The translations under genes and the position numbers were made by a program. The notes under the pieces were generated by a model. It was given only the letters and a program-made list of their open reading frames with translations. It ran no database searches and was not told the origin of the DNA. This document shows, one piece after another, positions 46,953 through 59,232 of a stretch of DNA of 64,000 nt. Position 1 is the first letter of the stretch. Each line of letters starts with the position of its first letter. Origin of the DNA: Leucocoprinus leucothites. Lineage: Eukaryota; Basidiomycota; Agaricomycetes; Agaricales; Agaricaceae. The stretch is from assembly GCA_013368445.1 (NCBI GenBank), contig JAACJO010000021.1, forward strand, positions 124,001 through 188,000. Reading direction: 5' to 3'.

Positions 46953-49900
46953 ATGAATACTCCGAACGATATACTCGACTGGCGCAAGCATGAAACCAGC
47001 GTAGCTGCTTCGTATCCGTGGACCACAACGTTTCTATTTGATCATGCACGGCTCCATGAGGCAGAAAACTTCTTTGAAGCCAAATACTGGGAAGGAATCA
47101 AGGTTAGCTCAACCACCGCCGCACTGTCGGCACCTCCACCTTCCACCGCACTCACCCATCAAACCAGGAGTTCCTCCACACGTTGGATGATAACGAACAG
47201 CGCTGCCTGTCGTTGAACCATGAGTTCCGTGCCTTTGTCGGCCTCCCCCAGTGGGAAGAGCCCAGCACTGCCGCAGACCGAAGAGCGAACGCGCTTAAGG
47301 CACTGTTTGCCTATCGTGTGGCTGACACACTTGCTTTTGCATTTGGTACTGATGTCAAACTAAATGAGAACAAGATTCGCTATCCTTCGAAAACCATGGC
47401 CTCGCTGCTTCAGGGGAACAGAAGTCGTCCTCGCAGTTCTTTGGTACGTCTCGTTGAAGGGGGGAAAGAATTTCCATTTATCCTTACTCTTGTTTTTCTT
47501 AGTTCGGTGGAGATGAATTCAATTGGGATGTCCTTCTTCAGCGCGCACGGTACGCAACTAATGGACGCGGTCGTTCATCATTTCAAGGCCAAGTCCCCCC
47601 AATGGCCAAGATGTCCGACCTTGAATCCATGTTTAAATATGTCGTTGCAAGCACCCAGGACACACTCCAATCGGTCATCACCACGAACTTTATCGCCGCA
47701 GCTTGCTACATCTCCTTTGTTATCAAATCCGTAAGTAAAATCTCGCCGTCAAATTTTAAGCGCCCTCACATCCTAAGCGTAGGGTTTCCTCTACCTGCCA
47801 GACTCCGCGGAGGCCACCCTAGAAGCTCTCAATATATCGTCATCACAAGTCAGCATCGACGGGCTTCAGCCGCATTTTAGTCTGGCAAGGGCTGCGTATG
47901 TTGCAGTGGGGGCGTCACCGGTCCTCCTCCTCGCTCCAATCAATTGGTGCCTCAATTTAATGTATGCAACCGACCTTACACGGGTAAGCACCCCACTCCT
48001 GGTTCCGAGCAAGAACTCATGCTCCATATGCTTAGGCATGGTTCCTCTCTCATGTTGCTAAAGCGCCCGCATTAGTGGATGCTGAAAAGTCGGTTTTGAG
48101 GGCCGTTTACGCGATATGTTTCGACCAGAAGTCTCCCACGGAGGCATTGGAGGAAATGTGGAAGAGCATCCCAGAGGGAAATGGGTTTGGATCTACACTA
48201 CAAGGTACGTTGGGTAATACTCTTGTCAATACGACTCTCCTGACGCTTGGGTATGGCTAGAACACTTGAAATATGAGGAAGCCGCGGCGTGCTGGAGACA
48301 AGCTGAGGAAAGTTCTGTCATCGTTGCTAATAAAGCATCGGAGTCGATCTTAGCTATTAATGCAAGAGAGGAGGAGGAGGAGGGTGAGGAGGAGGGTATG
48401 ATGGTGGAAAAGGAAAATCAACATCAGGATACGGAGATGACAGGGGTTGAAGATATTGATACCTTTGAGGATGATTCACATGCTGTTAAAGAAGCCCCAG
48501 AACCAGAACTGGAAGACGTTGGTATGCAGGATGCATGCACAGGCCCGCTGCAAGCTGATCCAGTAGCCGAACCAAGGAAGCAATCACTCCGAAAGCGCCC
48601 TGCGCCCAGTCAGAGTGACAACGTCCCTGAGAAACGGATGCGGGCTGGTAAAACCGCATCCATAATTAACAACAATCCCGCAACAAAAAAAAGTCTGGAT
48701 GCGAGAAGGAAACAGATGCTGAAAAAGCCTGAGAAAGAGATAGTATTCTCTATTCCCTATGTGAGTCTATTTATTCCCTGATTTTGTCAATGTTGCTCAC
48801 CAACTACATGCCCTAGGAACCTATATACCTTCCCATCACTTTGGTAGCAGAAGCCCCCTCTAAGGTAGTGCATGTCGCCTGATGATGTTGTTTCTCATCT
48901 CATCCCAGACGCACAGTCATATGAACCACCGCGAAGCTTGATTCTCCATGATGTCGTTTCAGGACAAGTGGAGCGGGAGTGGACGGCAAAGTGTCATGTA
49001 TGTTTGAATCAACGACTGCTTGCCTGAGCCAGGATGCTTATTCCACCCACAGCTGAGAAAACAGGCGATGTGGTATCAGAAGCTTGCAGATCATCTCAGG
49101 GATGAGATTCCCGTCCCCACGAGTGGCAATGACATATTGCGTATAATGACAAGACAGGAATTCGCGGATACTCCGCTTTGGGAGCTCAACCATATATTCC
49201 GAAAACAAAATATCCTTGTCTATAGCCCCAGCGGATCTTCAGCACGTGTAGTTCAATTCAACGAGGCATTATTTGAGGAAATCCTTCCTGGATTTAGCTG
49301 GAAGACTCTTGAAGTTCATGGTTTGTATCCATTCCATTTTTATGCGATTGTGCGCTGTGTTGACAGATAAACTCAGATTACTCCATTTCTCTTGGACTTC
49401 GACAGGGATACGAATCGCGGATGGGCTACATTGACGTCCCAGGTCTAGTAGCAGCCGCAAATAACAAGGAAGGGGGAAAGATCATCAACGCACTCGATAT
49501 ACCCAACACGACTGGCGCTTTTGCACTTGGGCCGAATCCGATCTCTTCCAGCAAACATGCATGGGTCGCAACGCAAAACAAACCTGCACCCCGTTTGGCC
49601 TGGTATCTCGCGGCAACCGAGGGTGCTTATTCTGATTGGCACATCGATAGCGATGGACTTGCGACTCGCATAGAGGTTCTGGTTGGGGAGAAATACTGGA
49701 TTCTAGGTGACTTTAAGGACACAATGGTTTCAAACACGGATTCGTTCGCAGCTCTCGCCCACGATGATCTCAACACAGAAATTCTCAACATGACCCCAGT
49801 ATTGCTCAAGCCTGGGATGACCCTGTGAGTTTTTCACCCGCCTGAAGATGGCTTGCGTTCTTAAGAGCTTTTGGTAAACAGCTATATGCGACCCTGTACT

Positions 49901-50817
49901 CCCCATCTTGTGGCCACGCCTGCTAGCGCTGTGTGCTCTGGTGACCAATTTTATGCATCTTCATCCATTCGGGACACCTGCTTCGGTATTCTCCATGGCT
50001 TTGCTGCAGGTAGAAGCATAACAAACGTCAACCACGCTGAAACCTCGCATGATCTCCTCCGTGGGATATTGAACCTCCTTCTACTTGAAAACCCCTTCAT
50101 AAAGGGTAAACGTCGTAAGTTGATGCACCTGATTACAAATTGCTACCCACTCTAACCAGCCACAGAGTTGGACTACCGACTGCATCTCCCTGACCTTCTC
50201 ACTTCCGATGGAATCATGGACGCATTCCACCTGTGTTCAATCATGTTCCTTGGCTCCGCTATATTTTCTGCTGCATACGTCACTCCCTCCCTCCACCTCT
50301 CAGAAGCAATGCGAGATAAGCTTATGCATGGCCGAGACCTCTCTCACCGTGCTGTATTTCGCATCGTCACAAATTCCTGCGCCTCAATCAATGGAACCCC
50401 AGTTGACAATATGTGGACAGATGTGTACTATACACTCGTATCCTTCCATGCTGTCGCTCTTCACGGATATCTCAATCACAAAACGCTTCACGCTGAGCAC
50501 GAGGGGATAAGTGCCCACAAGTTCAATACCAAGATCAAGATTCTAGCCCGTGAGAATCCAGAATTTGGAACTGCACTCAACAAGGTGAAGGCTAGCGGGC
50601 ATGGTACCAAAAGTTTTGAATGGCAAGGTGGGGAAATTATGTTTAGTTTCGCCGACCCCATGGGGTTCTCTACCGACCTCCCTGGTGAGTTATCCCTACT
50701 TTTAACCGATGTCTCATTTTTGCTCACCGCCATTATTTCTGACTAGCTGCTGGTGCCCATGGGTATTCTGACTTGGAGTGGCACCACAAATCGGCTTACT
50801 CCCGTGCTCTATTGTAA
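46953..50817 (+). CDS. Large JmjC-domain protein, 13 exons, intact
   Basis: Exons: 46953-47102, 47168-47443, 47503-47730, 47783-47983, 48036-48204, 48261-48760, 48817-48864, 48917-48997, 49053-49320, 49377-49824, 49882-50114, 50166-50684, 50747-50817. Introns are short GT...AG; the coding total is 3192 nt, 1063 residues plus stop, with no lesions. An acidic low-complexity stretch of Glu (about residues 375-385) and basic clusters (KRPAP, RKQMLKKPEK) separate an unassigned N-terminal part from the JmjC fold. Iron ligands are H729 and D731 in SDWHIDSDG and H798 in MRPCTPHLVATP; EVLVGEKYWILG lies between them, as in other JmjC cupins. The last 200 residues (YRLHLPDLLTSDG onward) are helical-looking and unassigned. 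Nuclear Fe(II)/2-oxoglutarate hydroxylase or demethylase is the likely class; the substrate is unknown. Confidence 0.8.
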
Positions 50818-53660
50818 TTAACAGCCTATGGCATAGTGTGCTCTGTAAATCATAATATTATATGCAATTGAGATCAAATGGTTGAAGGGATATAGAAGGA
50901 CAAAACATCAGCTGGTAAATGCTTACTTTGTACCGGGCGTTGAGCAGCAAGAGTTTTTGTAGTGATCAAGCAAGACTGGCGACAGACATACCTGTAGTTC
51001 AAAAGACATTGGAGCTTGTACTTTGAGGTATTAGACAGGCAAGACAGTCAGGAAGTGGCGAGCTTGAGTCCTACGTCCACACCGCCGTTCATTCCCAGCA
51101 TCTGCAGCCCAAGATTGTCCGCATCCGATATTCTAATGCACTATCCTAAGTTGTCTTCTTCATCCATCAGCAGCCATGTGCGCATCAATCTAACGCTCGT
51201 ATTCTATTTTAAGAGATTGGTATATCTCATCCACTTTCCGGTCATGTGACAACACGGTAGAGAATTCTAGGTGACAGCATGGGCGAGGTAAATGCCGCCT
51301 GGGCACCAAGTGACTCAGCTATCAGTGAAATTTTTAGGTGTGAAGTACAAGCACACAAGGGGTGGGCGATGTGAAGATGAGGAGTCAGGTTTCTGGCACT
51401 GTACTAAGAGCGCATCGTGAGTGATTAAGGAAGGGTAAACCAAGGTTACCGCGGGCGAAGGGTTTGGTGAGTACGGAGGGGGGCTGGGAGTCGAGCCGGA
51501 ACTCCGTGGATCAAGAGATAGATAATGGATTAAAGCTGTCGTACGCGATGGTAGTGGTGGTACTAGTCTAAGGTGCGCGATTATGTTACTAGTAAAAATG
51601 AGGATCAAGTCAAATATGCTACACTACTCTAACTGATGATATTTGGGGAATTCCCCTGCCGTCTTACCAGCTCCCCGCATGACTAACGGGCGTATCTTTG
51701 CGAGGCGGGGATTTGGTAAATGAGCTGCGCGCATGATGAGCAATTTCATATGTTTAATGTGTTTAAAAGGGGGAATGTGGGAGGAATAGATTGAAGCAGT
51801 TTGACATACGAACTAAGATATGGAATGGCAGGTCTTGTTGACAAAAAAAACAGAGGACAGCAAGGCCACTGATGGTTCCGGCGTCCTGGTGGCCTAACGT
51901 TGGGTGTGTTGAGGTCTATAGAAAAAATGAGCACCCGAAACGAACCGAGAAAATAAGACCCTGTACAGGCAGGGGCAGCATGGGTGGCGCTGGTAGCTTT
52001 GTGGCTGGGACAGACGTTGGTGGCTTCGTTCATCCGGAAGGAACGATGGCGCAGATTTCCTCGAAGGTGAGGTAGTGACACTCACTCTTGGGTTGGACAG
52101 CCGCGGCGGGCGTCCTTGATGACCTTGTTGGTGTCATGCTTGAACTCGGGTAGTCTGTCCGGCAGCCAGTGGGTCGCTTGGCGTCAGAGACTGTTGTTTG
52201 TGGAGTTGGAGTATTTTATCATGCTCCTGGCGGCGTGACCGGTGGTGAAAACTGATTAGCATATGCATATCGGGGAATCATATGCTGAAGAGGTGACGAA
52301 GTGGGTACATCAGAAAATAACAAGGCGAGCACAACAGCGTCCGTCTGTCTCTGGCTAATAACCCAAGTAAAATAGAGTTCGATTTTTTGGGTAGTAATAG
52401 GTTGGAACGACAACTCAGCGCAAGCACAGACGCTAAACATTGCTGAGGAGCGAAATCAAGTAATAGAGTCCTCTTTCGAGTAGCGAAGTCAGCGTACCGC
52501 TCAAAAGGATAGATATGGAAAGTGGGGTAGATTTCACTGGAGAAATAAATAGATACATCATAGTGTTCATACAAAACCTGCTACGAGTACCTATGGATGG
52601 TAGAAACGATTTTCGGAAATTTCGAAATTAGAGATATATATTAAAGGAATATTGGTGGTGGAAACTGATGTAGAAGGAAACCACGTGCTCACCAGGATCC
52701 ACACTATTAGACAAAGCGATGAATTGAGGTAAAGAGAGGGCAAGTTGAGGCGTGGATGGTGAGTGGAGTTTATGGCGATCTTTAGAGCAAGGCACAGGGT
52801 AGGATGAAAAGATTGGATAAAACAAAGGAACAAGGGGTGGACTTCTGTCAGTTGAATGACAAGTCTTTACTCAGCGGCGTTGAAGCCAGCAAAGGCGAGT
52901 ATTAAGAGTGGGTTAAAAGGAAAAAGGAAAATGATAACGGAGAAATGAGAGACGAAATTTGAAAATGAGAAAGGAAAGGAAGCTGAGGGAGAGATTGTGG
53001 ACGCAAGCGACGGTTATCCTTATTGGATGCGAAAGGTTGAAGCGACGTAGTCGCAGCGGGGATGGGGAAGGATGGTAAATTCAGAGCAGGCGTCCGATCC
53101 CTACAATGCTAGGCGCTGTTGTTAGCCACCTGCGATCGTCTTTGAAAGCGACCCACGGTAGGGTAATATGACAGCCCAGCCTCCTTGTTGGTTTTTCATT
53201 TGGAGCCTAAAGACTGGGTGAGGTCGACTGTTTGAGCAGCATCGCATGATGGACCCCATTTGGCCCCATTTGGCGGTCCAGAGATGGCTATTAAATCAAA
53301 CCACCAAAGCTGGTCAACCGACAGGGTGAGAAGAGACCCAAGGGCACGAGAGCACAAGCACACCTTCTAATTGCCGATTTGTGGATTTCGTCTGCTCAAC
53401 TCATTCAATGCTGGCATCAAATGTATGTTTGAGATGCTTGGGACTGGGTAAATTTAGGGCTTAGGCGGATCACTTACCAAGCATAATGTAGCAGATTTTC
53501 CTCCATTCGCAATGGGTTTGGCCAAAGGTAGTAGTCGATCGCCGCGGCATGGTTGCCCTGGAATGTCTGGCGTACACTCGAATTCTTCACATGAGACAGC
53601 TGAGTGCTTACTCAGGGAGTACCAGTAAAAAGGTCGAGGGAGGTTTTACGCAACCCTACT
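50818..53660. other. No supportable gene
   Basis: Short frames only. A minus-strand block near 52170-52085 (THWLPDRLPEFKHDTNKVIK, ending at a GTGAGT donor-like site) looks like one isolated coding exon, but neighbours were not found. CACGTG near 52683. Confidence 0.4.
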
Positions 53661-53676
53661 GTTGCGTCGACTCGTG

Positions 53677-53869
53677 CACGTGATTATATTGATATCTCTG
53701 GAATTGGAGAGTGCACCTCGATTTCTGCACCTCCCGATAAACCTCTCTTCTGATTCTGTATAGTCACACTAAAAGCAGCTGTTCTTTCAGGTAATTTGTT
53801 AAAAATGAGCAGAGTGGCAGTGTTGCTTCGCTTTGCTATCTCCATCTTATCTCTTCCCGACGGCACGTG
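53677..53869 (-). repeat. 193-bp repeat bounded by CACGTG, copy 2
   Basis: Partner of 38545-38736. It lies immediately 3' of the gypsy integrase relic on the minus strand, so it may be a piece of that element or a separate small element inserted next to it. Confidence 0.8.
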
Positions 53870-53899
53870 ACATATCCTGAAGCAGCAAGGCTTAGGGGT

Positions 53900-54345
53900 A
53901 GATTACCAACCTACTCTCCTTTCCCTCTTCGCGGTCTGAGGGCAGAGGCATAATACTGATGGTGCGACGGTTGTCCACCCATATTCCTGACCTTCTACAG
54001 CCTTAACCAATGACTCCCTTGCATCACAATGACGACGTTCGACTGGGCCATTTGCTTGAGAGTTATCAGGTGAGATCTTGATGTGGTTAATATGATATTG
54101 CTTTTAGAGGTACTCAACAGCAGCGATGGATGCAGGTCCATTATCGGTGACAAGATACCTAGAAGATGGAATGACCCCAAGGCGCGCCCATTTTCGTGTG
54201 GGAGCATACGCCATTTCGCGCTTGACATTCATGACAGGTCTTCAGACGCATATAGTCGCCAAGATACGAACACCTAAGCGTTCGAGGATGTGTTCGCGAG
54301 CTGTGAGGATGCCCTTGTGGCCGAGCTCATAGTGTGCTCGTTGTA
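53900..54345 (-). mobile_element. Ty3/gypsy integrase relic
   Basis: On the minus strand the HHCC zinc module is readable in two frames: LQRAHYELGHKGILTAREHI and, after a shift, MRLKTCHECQARNG. The catalytic core follows: YLVTDNGPASIAAVEYL, a TAA stop, then HIKISPDNSQANGPVERRH and RESLVKAVEG with TTVAPSVL. The Asp of VTDNG and the Glu of PVERRH correspond to the DDE integrase residues. Frameshifts and the stop mark it as dead. No reverse transcriptase or LTR was found next to it. Confidence 0.78.
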
Positions 54346-56732
54346 GTAAGTCCAACCGTTTGCTTTCTTCGACTACTTACCGGCTTATGTTTTACCTTAG
54401 AATACTTCTTCATCCTTCCTCCCATGTGTTGTGGTTGTAACACAAGGACAATCTTAGCCTACTTTCATGACGTTTCGCCCTAGTGTGCACACTGGTTATG
54501 GTACCGTCTTTGCCTGAGGCATTAACATCTGTCATTCTCGAAAAGGCCTGTCTAATCTTCCATCTTCAACGGCGAGCTCTTAATATTCCGTAAGTGAGTA
54601 GGTCAAACGTCTAGGAAAGTGAATCCAATTCGCAAACAAGCACCTCTACGTCGAGCATAAACAAGATAGGCCAACGGTGCATCCAATATTATCATATCCA
54701 ATTTTCACATCATGAAAAGGAAGGCGCTCCATCATGCGTGCTGGGAAGATCCTGGTAACACGACTGGGTGTGTGCAACTTTAAAAAGTCATATTTGTTGT
54801 GTTGATCTCACCCATTCATAGGCCTGGATGTCAATCGATAGAGGAAGGATGGTACTCCTGCTACAATGGCGGGCTACTGGTCGTGGCTGGAGTATGTATG
54901 CGAAGCCTTTTGTCCCCCGAACTGCTCTCACCTTACCTCTGCAGCGCTCGCGTTGCTTGTGCCAACCCACGCACTACGTCTTCTTTAATCCCGCTCATTC
55001 TGAATCTTACATTGGTTCAGAATTCCAATAAATTTCAACTTTGCCTTCGTCACCCCTCTGTTCGATGCTATTAACGTTGCTCTCAAGCGTCAAGCACGCC
55101 ACAGAGCCCGTGGACTGCAGTGGCTTCAAACAAAACGCGAACTGTCACGTCTCTCTCTCTTAGCTTGCGTCCTCAACCACTCACACCTGCGGTTTCATCG
55201 GACGGAATGGCGAGCCTAAGATAGACGACGGCATACTTAATGATGTGGAAAGAAAGGTATCATGTCATACTCGTTTGGAGAACCTTGGGCGAGGCGGCTA
55301 AAGTATGTTCTACAAAATACCCTGTTCGCTGTGTTATTCTCATTCCAAGTTATCCTCTACAGTCTCGGAGCCTGGGCACTTGAGCTGCGCACTCACTTCT
55401 TATTCTTGCACCCGGTTTAAGTACATCGTGCGCCTCATATCTTCACTCTTTGATACCAGTGCTCCCTGCGTCATGCACTCTGAATGGTCGTTGAAATGAT
55501 GAATTTAAGCTCGCAGGATTTTCTCAGCACGCTCTCATCTTTGGCATTCCGCAAGATCTCTCATCCTACCATTCGTGACCTGGTACCGCGCATCACACAG
55601 ACCCGGGATCTGAACGATCGCAGCGGCACATGGGGGTCTAGTCAGTCTCTTTGCTTGTCAGGTCTTGGTTCGATTCAACACAACCTAGTACTTATCCTTC
55701 AACAATGCGACTGCTGTTGGTGTATCTGAAACATACAAAAGGAGAGAAGAATGTGGTTCAGGGTAGCCTTTAGATGGGGGCATTTCATGACCGACTCTTC
55801 TCTACCTCTCTCTGACTTGTCCTGTGTCAAATCATTCCAATACCTGTAAAACATCATACAATGCACCGCGTACACCTACTCCAAATATAAGTGCTGTCTG
55901 GCCATTTGAAAATGACCTACGAACCGTTCCTCATGGGTGGATGCTCTCACCTTAAGCTCTGCCCCACAGTTGGCTTGATATTATTAATGAGCATGATCCC
56001 AAGCTCTCGCCAAGGCTGTTCAGGTGGACAAAAATTGGCGTGATAACTACCAGTCTTTGCTCGTTACCCGTCTGCGCACTATGGACATAATTGCTACTGC
56101 TAAGGAGACAAGCTACATGCTTACAGGCGCCTATAGCTTAGAGATATGGGATGTTGTTTCCAGCATCACTATCCGATTCTTGCACAACGTCCCTTGGGAG
56201 CGCCTGGCCTGGAGGCTGGGTGTGTTTTCGTGTGCAGTATGCTCTTGGGAAGCTTGTCCCCAACATTCTTCCGCAGCGCTAAAGGTATCGGCTCGACTTC
56301 TTATCCATAAGTGACATCATTTCCCATAATACGGTGGCATGTCTGAATCCGGTCCAGTGAATACGCCATCTATGACTTCTCCAGGAAAGTGGTTGAGATT
56401 GGTCTTGATGATATCTTCCGTGTCTTCAGCGCCTTGAATTACTTCAGTGCACTGTCTTTTGGAAATATGCATTAGTGGGTGGGCTGACGCACTGACTGCA
56501 GAGGATGTAAGCAACCAGCTAGTTCGGGAAATAACTGGACTTAATACCCATGAATGTGTGGTTGTGACTTAGCACGATGCTGCCAATAAACTGGCGGTAT
56601 TAATGAAGCTGTCGCCTCGCCTAGCATGGCGCAGTTGGCCTTTTTGACCACCATCAACCACTGCATTGTCCTGTCTGTATCTATTCAATTAAAATTGTGT
56701 TCACAAAACACTGAGTAAGCACTTGCGTGCAC
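54346..56732. other. No supportable gene
   Basis: Probably further retroelement debris. Frames at 54799-55074, 55484-55729 and 56024-56314 (+) have no recognisable domain. Confidence 0.4.
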
Positions 56733-58500
56733 CTAGTCTACTTTCTCAAGGAGATCCCCTATGGTACAATACATTCCTACTCCTTCTGGCCAGTTTGCAG
56801 TCCTAGCCTCAAGCAGCGCCTTGTATTCCTTCTTGCTCTTTGTTTTGATCTTCTCCAGCGTTTGGAAACCGTTGTCTACAAATCGAAGAAGCCCACCAGG
56901 GAAATACTACGTGAATGAAGCCCTGGTTTCGCCATGCTGGATGGGAATGTTGGCATGTGTCAGTGTTGCCGAAGGAATTAAGATGGTTGACCCAGGTGGG
57001 AATTCAATAACAAGCTTCAAGTCTTCAAGGATCAAATGTCCACCAAACTTTGGGTTGAATTCCCCCAGCGCTGTGATGGCGCACCAACCAAAGGCACAGT
57101 TTTTGGCATCACGGTGTCGACGGGTCCAGACGTTGGGTCCAAAGTTGAATGCTGCAGTTGGATAGACGCCAGCTGGTGTGATGCGTCGAAGGTTGAGCCC
57201 GAATGTTGGGTGCGCGAACAACTGATCGAGACGAGTCTTGAGGTGGTCATAAAGATTGGGTGACCAGACACACAGGGAAACTGTAGGCAGTCCAAGCCGT
57301 TAGGATCTTGTTAACTTAGATATGCTGGCTTTACGTACAGCACTGGTAGTTTGCGACTCGAAGGATGTCTTTGAGGAGGAGCAAACGCTTCATCATGTCT
57401 GCATAATCTCCAAGGTCAAGATCCACGGGATGGTCAGAACCCTGACCAGGACTTGTACCAACGTTGACAGCAGGATATTCACCGCGTGGATGGTTGACAT
57501 CTTTGTCCTTGAATTTGATATCCAAGGCTTCTGCCTGCATTACGTCATACATACACTTGCACACGTCATCCCAATCGTCTGTGTTAGGACGACCAGCAAG
57601 CACCCCGAATACCCGTAGCTGACTATCAAGAAGTGGACGGGAGTCCTGACCTGCACCAGACACGGAGTTTCATGAGTGAATCAACCGCTGCAGGAAGAAA
57701 AGAAAAGTCTCACCATTCCACAGAACATATTTGTAACCCTTGTCCTTGAGCTCCTTCAAAGTAGGCGCATTATTATCACTCGGGTGGGGCACAAACTTGA
57801 GGGCTTGGTATGCGCCAGAGGCGGAGGGCAACGATTCAGTCCTGAGGCTTGTGGTAATGGGCGCATCTTGGGCTATCAGTTTTTCTCTCACACCTCTGCT
57901 AACGAGATGCCCCTCCAGGAGTTTTTGTGCTTGTCTTGCTTTGTATCTCCTCTCTTTGGAAGGGCTTCACTTCTTTTTCTTTGACCGACTCGCTTCATGT
58001 ATTTCAACACCCAGCTCCTCTATTGATGCTTTTATAGTTTTGTCATCTGATATCAACGAATGCAGGCGCTTCTTTCCAGAAATTTGTCCTGGATAAAGGG
58101 AAGGCGTAATTCATAGCATTAGTGTGGTAAATTCGAAGCAAACAGTTGATTTAACCTACCTGCATCAGCAAGGGCATTCCTGTCGCATTTTCTAACGTCA
58201 TTCGAAGAACCAGCAGCCGGTTTCGCGTTCTCACACACCTGCGAGTCCTCGTCGCTGGCTACTATGAGGGGCTCAACGGCACCAAACCCAACAGCTCCGT
58301 CATCCTCATCAACCACGTTCTCAGCTTTGACTGCAAGTTTGATCAAGTCATTCAGAAGTGAATCAGACAGTGCATGGATTGGGTCCACGGAAAGCTTTAC
58401 AGGGTTCTAACAGCAGCGGTTATCCAGCAAGAAATAACGACGGGACCTGGCTTCATGAATAGTGGCTTACCTTTCCCCGTGTTCGATACGCTCCTCTCAT
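56733..58500 (-). pseudogene. TET/JBP-family 2-oxoglutarate dioxygenase gene with two in-frame stops
   Basis: TET/JBP enzymes oxidise 5-methylcytosine or thymine in DNA; mushroom genomes carry many copies, often linked to transposons. Five exons (58500-58471, 58406-58160, 58088-57714, 57650-57339, 57280-56733) join with all phases kept: 504 codons. The dioxygenase core is at residues 320-450: AAFNFGPNVWTRRHRDAKN with ligands H377 and D379, GWCAITALGEFNPKFGGHL, PPGSTILIPSATLTHAN with ligand H430, and R441 as a possible 2-oxoglutarate contact. Codon 133 is TGA (57969-57967) within a Lys/Arg-rich stretch, and codon 446 is TAG (56909-56907) right after ETRASFT. Both fit single C-to-T changes (CGA, CAG). 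Nothing else is damaged, so inactivation looks recent. Assignment to the mushroom TET/JBP group rests on these motifs. Confidence 0.72.
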
Positions 58501-59204
58501 TTCTATCAGTAAAACCGAAGGTGCAAGCGGCGGTATGCAACCCAATTCTGTGACACGGGTCCAGGATAGGATTTCGTATTCTTGGGTCAAGCGTTGAGCA
58601 GGTGCGTGAATGAGCCCTCAAGCGCACAAACCTAACGATGGCGGTCCCAGGATTGGTCTGTTGTCACGCGGTGTGACTCAAGGGGGGAAGAGGACTTGAA
58701 GAATGCACAGCTGACTGGGGCTCTAATCAGGCTGCTTTGTCGCCATGGGAACTAGGAGATATTTATCGGGCTTCGTTTGAAGCAAAAGTCACAGGATCAT
58801 AAATAGATTTGGGGAACAACCTCGGTCTAATGGTATTTTCCATGCACGCAAGCAGCAGTCAAATGCCAAGGGAGGCTCAACGAGCAAGGTGATGTCCAAG
58901 CGAAATGTCGCACGTCATTTAAATCTTGAAGAGGATGTGACAACCTTTAATGCATGTTTCTGACTTCTAAGCTATTTTGTCCTGAGTTTCCGGTTCTTGT
59001 TGGGGATGGCTCAGCCCAAAGGGTTATTTGAGTGCTGCTCAACGGCAGCTGGGGAGAGATACATGCGGCTGTAGTTCAGAGAAGAACTTAGAAAGAACTC
59101 CCAGGTGTCAGTTACAGGCATATAAAGAACCAGCGGCTATCTAAATCAAATGCAAGTCAACAATACTTGATCCTTGTCGGCGCTAATATCCGAGCTGAAC
59201 CCTG
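58501..59204. other. Upstream region of the TET/JBP gene and probable copia 3' LTR
   Basis: No gene. The part next to 59205 should hold the 3' LTR of the copia relic (minus-strand orientation); its far end was not located. Confidence 0.35.
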
Positions 59205-59232
59205 AACCCTTCAACACTCCCGCTCTGTGAGG
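59205..59232 (-). other. Polypurine tract and LTR start of the copia relic
   Basis: On the minus strand a purine-rich ACAGAGCGGGAG is followed at once by TGTTGAAGGG. This is the usual junction between internal region and 3' LTR in copia elements; the LTR would start at 59216. Confidence 0.55.

Noticed and set aside
53255..53285. Repeated CCCATTTGG words
   Set aside because: A two-unit micro-duplication without wider structure.
54799..56314. Possible KDZ-type transposase next to the TET/JBP gene
   Set aside because: The open frames here show none of the expected conserved acidic or Cys-cluster motifs; the idea rests only on the known family association.
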